Below the pieces are notes generated by a model that saw nothing but the letters and a program-made list of their open reading frames with translations, was not told the DNA's origin and did no database searches. 64,000 nt of DNA from Serripes groenlandicus (Eukaryota > Mollusca > Bivalvia > Cardiida > Cardiidae), in assembly GCA_031761405.1 (NCBI GenBank), contig JASEVX010000011.1, forward strand, positions 18,837,008-18,901,007, written 5' to 3'. The translations under genes and the position numbers were made by a program. Numbering within the stretch: the first letter of the stretch is position 1; every line of letters begins with the position of its first letter. Shown here one piece after another: positions 1-12,400 of the stretch.

Positions 1-13
1 TCCTTACATTTTT

Positions 14-1515
14 AGCTCACCTATGCACGAAGTGCAAGGTGAGCTATTGTGATCACATTTTGTCCGGCGTCCGTCCGTCGTGCGTCGTCCGTCGTGCGTC
101 GTCAACATTTGAGCTTGTTAACACTCTACGGGCTACATTTTGCATCCAATCTTCATGACAGTTTATCAGAACGTTCATCTCCATAAAATCTTGGACAAGT
201 TCGAAACTGGGCCATATGAGGTCAAAAACTAGGTCACTAGGTCGAATTGAAGGGAAATCTTGTTAACACTCTGGAGGCCACATTTTCAACTTGACCATGT
301 TGAAACTTTATCAGAATGTTTGTCTTGATGATATGTAGGTCAAGTTCGAACATGGGTCACATCCGGTCAAAAAGTAGGTCACTAGGTCAAATTGAAGGAA
401 AATCTTGTTAACACTCCAGAGGCTGCAATTTTTGCTTCAGCAGTTTGAAATTTTGTCAAAATGTTTGTCTTAAAAATATCTAGGTCAAGTTCGAATATGG
501 GTTATGCCGGGTCAAAAACTAGGTCACTAGGTAAAATTGAAGGAAAATCTTGTTAACACTTTTGATGCCGCATATTTTGCTTCAGCAGCTTGAAATTTTG
601 TCAGAATGTTTGTCTTAAAGATATCTAGTTCAAGTTCAAATATGGGTCATATTGGATCAGAAACTAGGTCACTAGGCCAAATTGAGGGGAAATCTTGTTA
701 ACTCTGTAGAAGCCGCATGTTTTGCTTCAGCGGCTTGAAATTTTGTCAGAATGTTGAGCTGAATGATATCTAAACCAAATTTGAATATGGGTCATGCCGG
801 GTCAAAAACTAGGTCACTAGGTCAAATTGAAGGAAAATCTTGTTAACACTTTGGATGCCGCAATTTTTGCTTCAGCAGCTTGAAATTTGGTCAGAATGTT
901 TGTCTAAATGATATCTAGGCCAAGTTCGGATATGGGTCATGCCGGGTTAAAAACTAGGTCACTAGGCCCAATTGAAGGGTAATCTGGTTAACACTCTGGA
1001 TACTGCATTTTTAATTTCAGCATGATAAAACTTTATCAGAATGTTTTTCTTGATGATATGTAGGCCAAGTTTGAATATGGGTCATGCTGGGTCAAAAACT
1101 AGGTCACTAGATCAAATTGAAGGAAAATCGTGAACACTTTGGATGCCGCATTTTGTGCTTCAGCAGCTTGAAATTTGGTCAGAATGTTTGTCTGAATTAT
1201 ATCTAGGTCAAGTTCGAATATGGGTCATATTGGATCAGAAACTAGGTCAATAAAGGAAAATATTGTTCAAACTCCGGAGGCCGCATTTTTACTTTGAGCA
1301 AGTTGAAACTTTGTCAGAATGTTGTCTTGATGATATCTAGTCCATGTTGGAATATGGGTCATATCAGGTAAAAAAATATAGATCACTAGGCCAAATGAAG
1401 GAAAATTTTGTTAACACTGTGGAGGTTGCATTCAGAATAATTGTCTTGATGTGTTTTGCATTGCAGTACATTGTATAATTAAGGTGAGCGATCCAGGGCC
1501 ATCATGGCCCTCTTG
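14..1515 (+). mobile_element. HINE-type element A1 with 145-bp tandem core
   Basis: It begins T|AGCTCACCT and ends AGGTGAGCGATCC, then hairpin GGGCCATCATGGCCC and CTTG|T. The subterminal repeats GCTCACCT and AGGTGAGC are inverted copies. The core holds about eight copies of a 145-bp unit; the phrase AGGTCACTAG recurs near 231, 376, 521, 666, 811, 956 and 1101. The Helentron/HINE class is inferred from this structure; no Rep-helicase gene is present. Confidence 0.75.
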
Positions 1516-1638
1516 TTTTTGATAAAAGAAGTTAAATTACCCTCCTTGTAACCTTTCCTCGTTACTTTGCAATGTAATTTTCAAATTATTACGTTTCACT
1601 TAATTGATGCAGCTAGATTAAATATATTCTGTTTCAAG

Positions 1639-1873
1639 TTAAGGGTTTCCCACATTCCATAAATATGCACCAGACGACTTTTAAAACATCGAGGCAGAAA
1701 CTCTGAAAAGCTCGATAAATGTTGGTAAAATTACTGTTCAAAAGAGTTGAAAGTGTTGTGGCAAAAGAAGACATTTCTGGTTTTTGAGCAATTTCTACTT
1801 TTGTCGGAATGTTTTCAAAAGTCGTCTGCTGCAGAGGTGTCAGAAAGCGTCTTTATACATGGGAAAGGGTTAA
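1639..1873. mobile_element. TTAA palindromic MITE, CACATA type
   Basis: TTAA at both edges, CAGACGACTTTTAAAACAT left arm, GTCGTCTGCTGCAGAGG right arm and GGGAAAGGGTTAA end. The left terminus is diverged. Confidence 0.7.
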
Positions 1874-1978
1874 TAGATTGAAATGGCCATATATTATGAG
1901 GGATTTGGTATGAACTCATATCAGTTACGATTTGTTTGCCTTTCTTCTGTATAAGATATTGATTTTGGCCTTAATGAG

Positions 1979-2204
1979 TTAACCCCTTTCCTCGATACAA
2001 GTCCGCGGCAGACGACTTTAAAAACATCAAGGAATAAAATATGTACAACCTCCATTAATGAAAGTTTTACAGATGATTAAATAACATCTTAAATATCATG
2101 ACTAAAGGAGAAATTGCTCATAATATCCAATTCCTCCTTTTGCCACAATGTCTTTAGAATATGTCGGCTTCAGATATATCAAAAGGCAAGTGGGAAAGGA
2201 TTAA
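1979..2204. mobile_element. TTAA palindromic MITE, diverged
   Basis: Starts TTAACCCCTTTCCTC and ends GGGAAAGGATTAA; subterminal GCAGACGACTTT is present. Confidence 0.65.
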
Positions 2205-3089
2205 CTTGTTTCCTGATACACCTCTCTGGAAGCTTGTGTGCTGCAGATGACTTTTTAAAACAATTTGATAAAAGGAGAAATGATTCCAAATAAACTTTTC
2301 TTTTCTTTAGCTCATAATTATTTCACAATGTAAATCTGTATTATTGAATTATTCTTTAATGCGTCCCAAGATATTCCAGTCAATTTATGAGATGCTACCG
2401 AATTGAACAAATTTAAAAATCGCGTATATCGGCAAAAGGATTGATTATACAATGTATAAAGGGGTTCTTGTATATTTGGTCTGCCAGCCTGAAGAAATTA
2501 CTTTTTATATCAAGGAAAGTTTTGACAAGATGAAAGTTGTCAAATTGGTTTTTGATCTGAAGTAAATGGCCCGGACGTACCATGGGTGAACTAGATGAAT
2601 ATTATCATAACCCTTTCACATGTGCAGATGCATTTTGACATATCTTCTGCAGGCAACTTTTGAAAACATTGTGATAAAAAGGAAATATTGCTCTTGATAA
2701 GCAATTTCTTCTTTAGTTACAATATTTTGAACACTCTCATAATTATTGTTATACTTTCAGTTTTATAGTGATTTTCTGTTCCATATTTTTGCACAGACAT
2801 TTTTCACAGTGTTCTGTTCCATATTTGTTGTTTGTTGGAAAGAGTTAACCTATAAATTTATGAATAATGTGTTTTTTTAAAACATTCTTTTCATACAATT
2901 TCGAACACATAAAATTTATGAAAAATGTTTTAAATTCTTGTCCCTACACAGACAACTTTTGATGCTTCTTAAGTAGAAGTAGACTTTATCAAAACAATGT
3001 TGGAAAAGGAACAAAATCTCTTTTCCCCCTTACAACAATACACAATGTTTTCAGCACCCGGGCCCATCAGATTATGATAACTTTGTGAC

Positions 3090-3307
3090 GAGCCCAAATA
3101 GCTCAGTCAGTAACATTACATGGGCTGTGAGTTCAAACCCATGCAAGGCCAACATTCTTTCATATGTTTGATAAGAAGTCTGTGCGTCATTCGTCTCCCG
3201 CTAATAGGCGGAAAGCAGCCAGACTTGCTTGTAAACGACTTGTGTGGAAAAATGATGTGAGAAGGTCAGGACACATTGTAATATGACTGAACAATTGTTT
3301 AAAACAG
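3090..3307 (+). mobile_element. tRNA-derived SINE, diverged
   Basis: The head resembles a tRNA promoter (box A-like AGCTCAGTCAGTAAC, box B-like GAGTTCAAACCC). The body matches the SINE at 34096-34393 and the tail resembles GATATAACTGA. It is old and partly deleted. Confidence 0.6.
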
Positions 3308-3405
3308 AGATGGGAAATTTAATCAGAAATTGATTTTATGAACAAATTGAGAGACTTTTCCTTTTTTGTCTATGTAAACAAAATCCCCTCTTCCATACAA
3401 ATTTA

Positions 3406-3584
3406 AGGAATCCGCCGTGGTCGAGTGGTTAGCGTCGCGGCACGACGATCATGGTGGAGTGCCCTTGAGCAAGGCACATTTTCTAGCCTAGTACTGGTTT
3501 GTTTACCCAGGGATCATGAATAAGTGAACTGTCGCCATGATATAACTGAAATAATGTTGAAAGCGGCGTAAAACCGCAATAAAA
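3406..3584 (+). mobile_element. tRNA-derived SINE with 13-bp target duplication
   Basis: Flanked by direct repeats CCATACAAATTTA at 3393-3405 and 3585-3597. Head CCGTGGTCGAGTGGTTAGCG, tail ATATAACTGAAATAATGTTG and an AATAAAA end. The head is shortened against the fuller copy at 56979-57207: the box B part is missing. Confidence 0.85.
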
Positions 3585-3697
3585 CCATACAAATTTAGGG
3601 GAAATATTCAAAACAGTGTGAGAATTTGCATGATCCCCCCTCCAAGAATAGACACTGGTTAAACCTCAATTGATTCTGTTATTTGGGTGTTATGTAT

Positions 3698-3804
3698 CTG
3701 CACTGTTTATCAAATATCTGAAGACCTAGTATTTTCCCGCTTTAAAAAAAAAGAAGCAAATTTCCGGTCTTTCGGAGGCCTGGTATATCTGATAAACAGT
3801 GCAG
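3698..3804. repeat. Small inverted repeat
   Basis: CTGCACTGTTTATC at 3698-3711 is exactly inverted at 3791-3804, with 79 bases between. The inner flanks match only partly. Origin unknown. Confidence 0.6.
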
Positions 3805-3990
3805 TTACAGAAGCTATACCCTTCTGTAAAAAAAAGTTGTACCTGAACATTTGCCACATACAACAAATCTGCAGCAGATAACTTTGAAAAGATCAAAGCA
3901 ATTAATATGGAAAATCTCTAATAATTATTGAATAGAGATTACGTGCAATTTCCTTTTTTTTGCTGCCAAAGACTTCTGCCGCAGATGAGT

Positions 3991-4223
3991 TTGACCCTTT
4001 TCCACCAATAGACACTTTCTGCAGCCTCTGCGGTAGGATACTTTTGAAAACATTGTGTCAAAAGTAGAAATTGCTCATGATGAGCAATTTCTCCTTTTGC
4101 CACAATGTTTTCAACTAATTCTATCCTAAAATTAGACTTTTATATACAGAGATTTTCCATCTTATTCTCCATATGATTTCAGAGTCCTCTGCTGCAAATT
4201 TATTGTATGTGGGAAAGGGTTAA
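3991..4223. mobile_element. TTAA palindromic MITE, reverse orientation
   Basis: Left end TTGACCCTTTTCCACC, central hairpin AATTGCTCATGATGAGCAATT, right end GTGGGAAAGGGTTAA. Confidence 0.75.
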
Positions 4224-4458
4224 ATAACTCTGCATGTGGGAAAGTGATAAGTTGCTTTTTAGATTATGAATTTATTAGCTGTAAATTGAGTTATTTCTGC
4301 ATGGTTGAAGGGAACATGATTTTCTATGCATGCACACGACTTTTGTACACAGTATTTATTGAGTTTTTTGAAGTGCGATACACACCTAGACTGCTAGTTT
4401 GGTGAATTTATTGTTTGCAGTTTTTAGTAAAATATATAAATTCTTATAACAGTTTCAA

Positions 4459-4686
4459 CCAACCCTTTCCCACATACAAGATATCTGCAGACGACTTAAA
4501 AATGATCTGGAGATAAATATGGAAAATCTGTTGTTATAAATGTTTAGTTTTAGAATAGAGTTGAAAACATTGTGGCAAAAGAATAAATTACTCATTATTA
4601 TGAGTAATTTTTATTTTTCCCAAAATGTTTTCAAATGTCGTCTGCTGTAAATGCGTCAGAAAGTGTCTGTATGAGGGAAAGGTTAA
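4459..4686. mobile_element. TTAA palindromic MITE
   Basis: Starts CCAACCCTTTCCCACATAC and ends ATGAGGGAAAGGTTAA. The hairpin TTACTCATTATTATGAGTAA is in the right half. Confidence 0.75.
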
Positions 4687-4924
4687 TTCTGTCTTTATCT
4701 AGACAATTGGGTATGGATGATATTTTTCTCTGTAAAGTTGGGGTCTGTCGGTCTAGCTGCTGTTTGTTTGAATCCCAGTTTTGTCATTTCTTCTCATGGT
4801 TGTCAACTATATTCATTTGATCGGATTAGATTTGCTTACGGTACAGAAAGGGTTTTTGTAGATGTACTTTGATTTCAACTTCGTTAAAAGTAATTGATTG
4901 ATTGTGTTGCGATTTATAAGGCAT

Positions 4925-5075
4925 TCAACAATTTTTCAGTTATATCTCGATGGTTCCTGGGTAAGTTACCAGTACTACTGGTCCATTTATCCTGACACCA
5001 GCCAGTCAGTGGTAATGCTAACCCAGCACCCTTGAGCACAAAGGAGGGCAGCCATTACTACCATTTATAAAGTAT
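4925..5075 (-). mobile_element. SINE fragment, minus strand
   Basis: Reverse complement of the body and tail shared with 30756-31017 and 36994-37259 (tail CAGTTATATC, body TCCATTTATCCTGACACCAG). The tRNA-like head is absent. Confidence 0.7.
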
Positions 5076-5080
5076 TTGGT

Positions 5081-5266
5081 TTAATCCTTTCCATCATATA
5101 GACGCTTACAGACGCCTCTGCAGCAGACAACTGACTAATAGTGGAAAACATTGTGGCAAAAGGAGAAATTGCTCGTTTTGAGCAATTTCTTTTTTTGTCA
5201 CTATGTTTTCAAAAAGCTGTCTCCTGCAGAGGCGTCAGAAAGTGTCCATATGAGGGAAAGGGTTAA
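5081..5266. mobile_element. TTAA MITE, near-symmetrical short form
   Basis: Both arms are of the same type (GACGCCTCTGCAGCAGAC left; GTCTCCTGCAGAGGCGTC right), with hairpin TTGCTCGTTTTGAGCAA between. The roughly 110-base spacer of the usual copy is missing, so the element is almost a perfect foldback. Confidence 0.8.
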
Positions 5267-5275
5267 TAATGACAC

Positions 5276-5504
5276 TTAACCCTTTCCCTCATACGACAAT
5301 TCTGCAGCAGACGACTTTAAACGTATTTTGTCAATAAATAGAAAATCTCCATAATTAAATGGATAACCTATGACAAAAAGTGGAAACATTGTGGCAAAAG
5401 AAGAAATTGCACGTTTTGTGCAATTTCTTCTTTTGTCACTATGTTTTCAAAAAGCCGTCTGCTGCAGAGGCGTCAGAAAGGGTCTATATGAGGGAAAGGG
5501 TTAA
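5276..5504 (+). mobile_element. TTAA palindromic MITE, reference-like copy
   Basis: 229 bp. TTAACCCTTTCCCTCATA and TATGAGGGAAAGGGTTAA form perfect termini. Subterminal CTGCAGCAGACGACTTT, then a unique spacer, then an off-centre hairpin from GAAACATTGTGGCAAAAG to CTTTTGTCACTATGTTTTC around GCACGTTTTGTGC. The TTAA flanks and CCC ends suggest a piggyBac-type mobiliser (inference). Confidence 0.85.
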
Positions 5505-5608
5505 GCGATATTTGGAATATTTCGTAATAGTGTCTTGATAAAGCTGCCAAATTGTTCATGTTTCAGACATTTATTTATTTTAAAAAAGTTCATAGTATTT
5601 GATGGTTT

Positions 5609-5963
5609 CCCAGCTGTAGCTTTTCCGGGGACTCATAACAGAAAATACAAAAATACACGGGAAAAACCATGGAAAAAACCAAGGAATTTAATGTTAAAAT
5701 GCGGAAATGCTGGAAATGTGTCCGAATACTCCGGGGTCCCGGAACCATTCCAGCATGTCCATGGAACCGTTCCGTGGTGTCCATGGAACTTTTCCAGGTT
5801 GTCCATGGAACTTTTCCAGGTTGTCCATGGAATTTCCGGGTTTTCCACATAAATGTCCTGGAATTTCCATGGAAAGTGTCAGATTATCCCTTGAAAGTTG
5901 TCCGAATACTCCGGGGATTTTCCATGGAATTTGGTAAGTCTCCCCGGAAAAGCTACAGCCGGG
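5609..5963. mobile_element. GC-rich TIR element with CCATGGAA minisatellite
   Basis: A 23-base terminal repeat at 5609-5631 (core AGCTGTAGCTTTTCCGGGGA) is inverted at 5941-5963 with one mismatch. Inside are three or more copies of a unit containing TTGTCCATGGAACTTTTCC, and TCCGAATACTCCGGGG occurs twice. The several long overlapping frames here follow from the repeats and are not genes. Confidence 0.75.
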
Positions 5964-6039
5964 TAATATCATGCTTAAAATGTTTTTCGTTTTTATATTA
6001 CATTAGAATTCCAATTAACTTCTAATTGATTATACATAT

Positions 6040-6230
6040 TTAACCCTTTAACATACAACAAATCTGCATTAGACGACTTTGAAAACATCTAGGCAAAAAC
6101 ATGAAAAAAACTGAAGGTATAATTATTGAAAAAAGTTGAAAACAATGTCGCAAAAGGAGAAATTGCTTGTTTTTCAAAATTCGTCTGCTGCATAGGCATC
6201 AGAAAGCGTCTTTATTAGGGAATGGGTTAA
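6040..6230. mobile_element. TTAA palindromic MITE, shortened
   Basis: Starts TTAACCCTTTAACATAC and ends AGGGAATGGGTTAA. The hairpin region is deleted after GAGAAATTGCTTG. Confidence 0.7.
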
Positions 6231-6364
6231 AGAATGGTTTATCTGAAATGTAAATGGCATAAACTATCCCATACCCCCACCGCCGCCTATTATATCAAGT
6301 TTTCAATCAACATTTTATATCTCAAAATTTATACAAAATATGCAATATTTTTTCCTTTTAACAG

Positions 6365-6494
6365 ATCTTCAATTGTGAGTCTTCCATTTTCCGTGAGATC
6401 CGGAGAATCTGTGTCGTCGACGATACAAGCAGTAAAGTTACTACGGAGACTCTACCATGTTGAACCAGATACCAGACAGAACCTTGTTCTCATG
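6365..6494 (+). CDS. SFI1: SFI1-like exon 1 in view (internal exon)
   Basis: The acceptor is a T-rich tract ending in AACAG; the donor is ATG|GTAACA. The exon begins with the last base of a codon and ends in phase 0, joining cleanly to exon 2. It encodes about 43 residues, including IQAVKLLRRLYHVEP, a helical stretch before the first tryptophan repeat. No ATG precedes its coding part, so at least one earlier exon must exist. It is the least certain exon because nothing upstream confirms its 5' junction. Confidence 0.7.
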
Positions 6495-9400
6495 GTAACA
6501 AGGATAAGTTTTCTCTCGTTATATATCTGTAACTCAAATGGCACATGATAATGTATGTGCTGAAGGATTAAAGCTAGTTGGAAAAGCAGCCAGTTGATTT
6601 GAAAGTATGTTGTGTGGAGTATTGGTGTGTGAAAGCTATGAAACACATGAGTTGATGAACTGACCGCTGTGATATGACTGAAAAAATTGTTGAAACAGGC
6701 GTTAATCAATCAAACCCATGTTAAAACTTGTAAACTCACAATATCATTTTTTCACCTTACCCAAATCTGTAGCAGATGACTGTATATCTAGACAAAATAC
6801 GCTATAAATCAAAGTATATTTAATGGACAGAGATGAGAACATTGTCGTTAAAGGACAAATTGCCTAAGCATGTTTTAGAAAATCTTCTTCAGCAGATGCT
6901 TCTAACTGTGTCTACATTTGGGAAAGGTTTAACCCTTTCCCTCATATGGATGCTTTCTGATGCCTCTGCAGCAGACGGCTTTTTGAAAACATAGTGACAA
7001 AAGAAGAAATTGCACAAAACGTGCAATTTCTCCTTTTGCCACAATGTTTTCCACTTTTAGTCATAGGTTATCCATTCAATTATGGAGATTTTCTATGTTT
7101 TGACAAAATATGTTCAAAGGCGTCTGCTGCAGAATTGTAGTATGAGGTAAAGCGTTAAAGAGTTCTATCATTCGTACAAAGCGGGAATTCTACAGTTATA
7201 AACCAAAATGTTGAACCTACGCACTCATCCTGTTATTTATGTCCAAAAGATTCAACTAAATTGAAAAATACATCTTATTTGCAACGTGAACAGAATTGTA
7301 TGATTACATGATTACCCACATGCAGACGCTTTCTTACGCCACTACAGCAGACATCTTTTGAAAACAATTGTTGCAAAAGAAAGTCGTCTGCTGCAGATTT
7401 GTTGTAAGTGGGTAAGTGTTTAACTATTATTGTCCATGTATTATTATTCAGGCCCGTTGTTTTCGGCGATGGCTCAACAACGTATTGCATGCCAAGGCGA
7501 GGAATTTACAGATCACCGAGGCTGCTCACAGGGTCAGTCCCGTTACGTATGGTGTCATGATACGGAAGTAAGTTGAACACCTTTCCTTGTATACACACAA
7601 CTTTTTGAAAACATTGTGGTAAAAGTAGAAATTGCTCATTAATTATATTTCAAGATTTTCCCAAAGCATTAAATTATCTGTTTTAGTTGTTGAATTTTAA
7701 ATCAAAGCTCATTTTTAGCTCGACTATTCGAAGAATATGAGAGCTTTACTACTCGCCCCGGCGTCGGCGTCCGGTTAAAGTTTTAGGGCAAGTTGGCATT
7801 TTCATTCATAATTATTTGTGCTAGGGCTTTCATATTTGGAATATAGTTACATCTTATACCTTTCTTCACATTGAATGCTGAAGATGCTGAGTTTGACCTT
7901 CTTTTTGGGGTAAAAAACATGATTTTGTGTGGTTAAAGTTTTAGGGCAAGTTGGAATTTTATTTTGATTTTAACTTTTTCTCAATAAGTACTTGTGCTAG
8001 GGCTTTCATATTTGGAATTTAATTACATATAATACCTTTCTTCACATTGAATGCTGAAGATGCTGAGTTTGACCTTCTTTTTGGGATAAAAAACATGATT
8101 TTGGGTGGTTAAAGTTTTAGGGCAAGTTGGAATTTTATTTTAATTTTTAATTTTTCTCAATAAGTACATGTGCTAGGGCTTTCATATTTGGAATATAATT
8201 ACATATAATACCTTTCTTTACATTGAATGCTGAAGATGTTGAGTTTGACCTTCTTTTTGGGGTAAAAAACATGATTTTGGGTGGTTAAAGTTTTAGGGCA
8301 AGTTGGCATTTTCATTCATAATTATTTGTGCTAGGGCTTTCATATTTGGAATATAGTTACATCTTATACCTTTCTTCACATTGAATGCTGAAGATGCTGA
8401 GTTTGACCTTCTTTTTGGGGTAAAAAACATGATTTTGTGTGGTTAAAGTTTTAGGGCAAGTTGGAATTTTATTTTGATTTTAACTTTTTCTCAATAAGTA
8501 CTTGTGCTAGGGCTTTCATATTTGGAATTTAATTAAATATAATACCTTTCTTCACATTGAATGCTGAAGATGCTGAGTTTGACCTTCTTTTTGGGATAAA
8601 AAACATGATTTGGGGTGGTTAAAGTTTTAGGGCAAGTTGGAATTTTATTTTAATTTTTAATTTTTCTCAATAAGTACATGTGCTAGGGCTTTCATATTTG
8701 GAATATAATTACATATAATACCTTTCTTTACATTGAATGCTGAAGATGTTGAGTTTGACCTTCTTTTTGGGGTAAAAAACATGATTTTGGGTGGTTAAAG
8801 TTTTAGGGCAAGTTGGCATTTTCATTCATAATTATTTGTGCTAGGGCTTTCATATTTGGAATATAATTACATATAATACCTTTATTTACATTGAATGCTG
8901 AAGATGCTGAGTTTGACCTTCTTTTTGGGGTAAAAAACATGATTTTGTGTGGTTAAAGTTTTAGGGCAAGTTGGAATTTTATTTTGATTTTAACTTTTTC
9001 TCAATAAGTACTTGTGCTAGGGCTTTCATATTTGGAATTTAATTACATATAATACCTTTCTTCACATTGAATGCTGAAGATGCTGAGTTTGACCTTCTTT
9101 TTGGGATAAAAAACATGATTTTGGGTGGTTAAAGTTTTAGGGCAAGTTGGAATTTTATTTTAATTTTTAATTTTTCTCAATAAGTACATGTGCTAGGGCT
9201 TTCATATTTGGAATATAATTACATATAATACCTTTCTTTACATTGAATGCTGAAGATGTTGAGTTTGACCTTCTTTTTGGGGTAAAAAACATGATTTTGG
9301 GTGGTTAAAGTTTTAGGGCAAGTTGGCATTTTCATTCATAATTATTTGTGCTAGGGCTTTCATATTTGGAATATAGTTACATCTTATACCTTTCTTCACA

Positions 9401-12400
9401 TTGAATGCTGAAGATGCTGAGTTTGACCTTCTTTTTGGGGTAAAAAACATGATTTTGTGTGGTTAAAGTTTTAGGGCAAGTTGGAATTTTATTTTGATTT
9501 TAACTTTTTCTCAATAAGTACTTGTGCTAGGGCTTTCATATTTGGAATTTAATTAAATATAATACCTTTCTTCACATTGAATGCTGAAGATGCTGAGTTT
9601 GACCTTCTTTTTGGGATAAAAAACATGATTTGGGGTGGTTAAAGTTTTAGGGCAAGTTGGAATTTTATTTTAATTTTTAATTTTTCTCAATAAGTACATG
9701 TGCTAGGGCTTTCATATTTGGAATATAATTACATATAATACCTTTCTTTACATTGAATGCTGAAGATGTTGAGTTTGACCTTCTTTTTGGGGTAAAAAAC
9801 ATGATTTTGGGTGGTTAAAGTTTTAGGGCAAGTTGGCATTTTCATTCATAATTATTTGTGCTAGGGCTTTCATATTTGGAATATAATTACATATAATACC
9901 TTTATTTACATTGAATGCTGAAGATGCTGAGTTTGACCTTCTTTTTGGGGTAAAAAACATGATTTTGTGTGGTTAAAGTTTTAGGGCAAGTTGGAATTTT
10001 ATTTTGATTTTAATTTTTTTCTCAATAAGTACTTGTGCTAGGGCTTTCATATTTGGAATTTAATTACATATAATACCTTTCTTCACATTGAATGCTGAAG
10101 ATGCTGAGTTTGACCTTCTTTTTGGGATAAAAAACATGATTTTGGGTGGTTAAAGTTTTAGGGCAAGTTGGAATTTTATTTTAATTTTTAATTTTTCTCA
10201 ATAAGTACATGTGCTAGGGCTTTCATATTTGGAATATAATTACATATAATACCTTTATTTACATTGAATGCTGAAGATGTTGAGTTTGACCTTCTTTTTG
10301 GGGTAAAAAACATGATTTTTGGTGGTTAAAGTTTTAGGGCAAGTTGGAATTTTATTTTAATTTTTAATTTTTCTCAATAAGTACTTGTGCTAGGGCTTTC
10401 ATATTTGGAATATAATTACATATAATACCTTTCTTCACATTGAATGCTGAAGATGCTGAGTTTGACCTTCTTTTTGGGGTAAAAAACATGATTTTGTGTG
10501 GTTAAAGTTTTAGGGCAAGTTGGAATTTTATTTTGATTTTAACTTTTTCTCAATAAGTACTTGTGCTAGGGCTTTCATATTTGGAATTTAATTACATATA
10601 ATACCTTTCTTCACATTGAATGCTGAAGATGCTGAGTTTGACCTTCTTTTTGGGATAAAAAACATGATTTTGGGTGGTTAAAGTTTTAGGGCAAGTTGGA
10701 ATTTTATTTTAATTTTTAATTTTTCTCAATAAGTACATGTGCTAGGGCTTTCATATTTGGAATATAATTACATATAATACCTTTCTTTACATTGAATGCT
10801 GAAGATGTTGAGTTTGACCTTCTTTTTGGGGTAAAAAACATGATTTTGGGTGGTTAAAGTTTTAGGGCAAGTTGGCATTTTCATTCATAATTATTTGTGC
10901 TAGGGCTTTCATATTTGGAATATAGTTACATCTTATACCTTTCTTCACATTGAATGCTGAAGATGCTGAGTTTGACCTTCTTTTTGGGGTAAAAAACATG
11001 ATTTTGTGTGGTTAAAGTTTTAGGGCAAGTTGGAATTTTATTTTGATTTTAACTTTTTCTCAATAAGTACTTGTGCTAGGGCTTTCATATTTGGAATTTA
11101 ATTAAATATAATACCTTTCTTCACATTGAATGCTGAAGATGCTGAGTTTGACCTTCTTTTTGGGATAAAAAACATGATTTGGGGTGGTTAAAGTTTTAGG
11201 GCAAGTTGGAATTTTATTTTAATTTTTAATTTTTCTCAATAAGTACATGTGCTAGGGCTTTCATATTTGGAATATAATTACATATAATACCTTTCTTTAC
11301 ATTGAATGCTGAAGATGTTGAGTTTGACCTTCTTTTTGGGGTAAAAAACATGATTTTGGGTGGTTAAAGTTTTAGGGCAAGTTGGCATTTTCATTCATAA
11401 TTATTTGTGCTAGGGCTTTCATATTTGGAATATAATTACATATAATACCTTTATTTACATTGAATGCTGAAGATGCTGAGTTTGACCTTCTTTTTGGGGT
11501 AAAAAACATGATTTTGTGTGGTTAAAGTTTTAGGGCAAGTTGGAATTTTATTTTGATTTTAATTTTTTTCTCAATAAGTACTTGTGCTAGGGCTTTCATA
11601 TTTGGAATTTAATTACATATAATACCTTTCTTCACATTGAATGCTGAAGATGCTGAGTTTGACCTTCTTTTTGGGATAAAAAACATGATTTTGGGTGGTT
11701 AAAGTTTTAGGGCAAGTTGGAATTTTATTTTAATTTTTAATTTTTCTCAATAAGTACATGTGCTAGGGCTTTCATATTTGGAATATAATTACATATAATA
11801 CCTTTATTTACATTGAATGCTGAAGATGTTGAGTTTGACCTTCTTTTTGGGGTAAAAAACATGATTTTTGGTGGTTAAAGTTTTAGGGCAAGTTGGAATT
11901 TTATTTTAATTTTTAATTTTTCTCAATAAGTACTTGTGCTAGGGCTTTCATATTTGGAATATAATTACATATAATACCTTTCTTCACATTGAATGCTGAA
12001 GATGCTGAGTTTGACCTTCTTTTTGGGGTAAAAAACATGATTTTGTGTGGTTAAAGTTTTAGGGCAAGTTGGAATTTTATTTTGATTTTAACTTTTTCTC
12101 AATAAGTACTTGTGCTAGGGCTTTCATATTTGGAATTTAATTACATATAATACCTTTCTTCACATTGAATGCTGAAGATGCTGAGTTTGACCTTCTTTTT
12201 GGGATAAAAAACATGATTTTGGGTGGTTAAAGTTTTAGGGCAAGTTGGAATTTTATTTTAATTTTTAATTTTTCTCAATAAGTACATGTGCTAGGGCTTT
12301 CATATTTGGAATATAATTACATATAATACCTTTCTTTACATTGAATGCTGAAGATGTTGAGTTTGACCTTCTTTTTGGGGTAAAAAACATGATTTTGGGT

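Larger units (their letters stand above)
1516..6364. other. Upstream region without recognised exons
   Basis: Filled by MITE copies, two SINE insertions, a reversed SINE fragment and the TIR element 5609-5963. Between them the sequence is AT-rich. No open reading frame resembles the SFI1 repeats and no splice-flanked exon could be supported. Confidence 0.6.

Noticed and set aside
3687..3881. 64-codon open frame
   Set aside because: It spans an inverted repeat and runs into a MITE arm (its end is the translated CTGCAGCAGA). No family resemblance.
5535..6025. Several overlapping reading frames of 71-118 codons on both strands
   Set aside because: They arise from the GC-rich CCATGGAA repeat inside the TIR element. 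The frames shadow each other and show no domain.
6234..6364. ATG at 6234 as start of the SFI1-like protein
   Set aside because: The open stretch before 6365 is AT-rich, ends in a good acceptor tract and begins four bases after a MITE. It reads as intron, not N-terminus.
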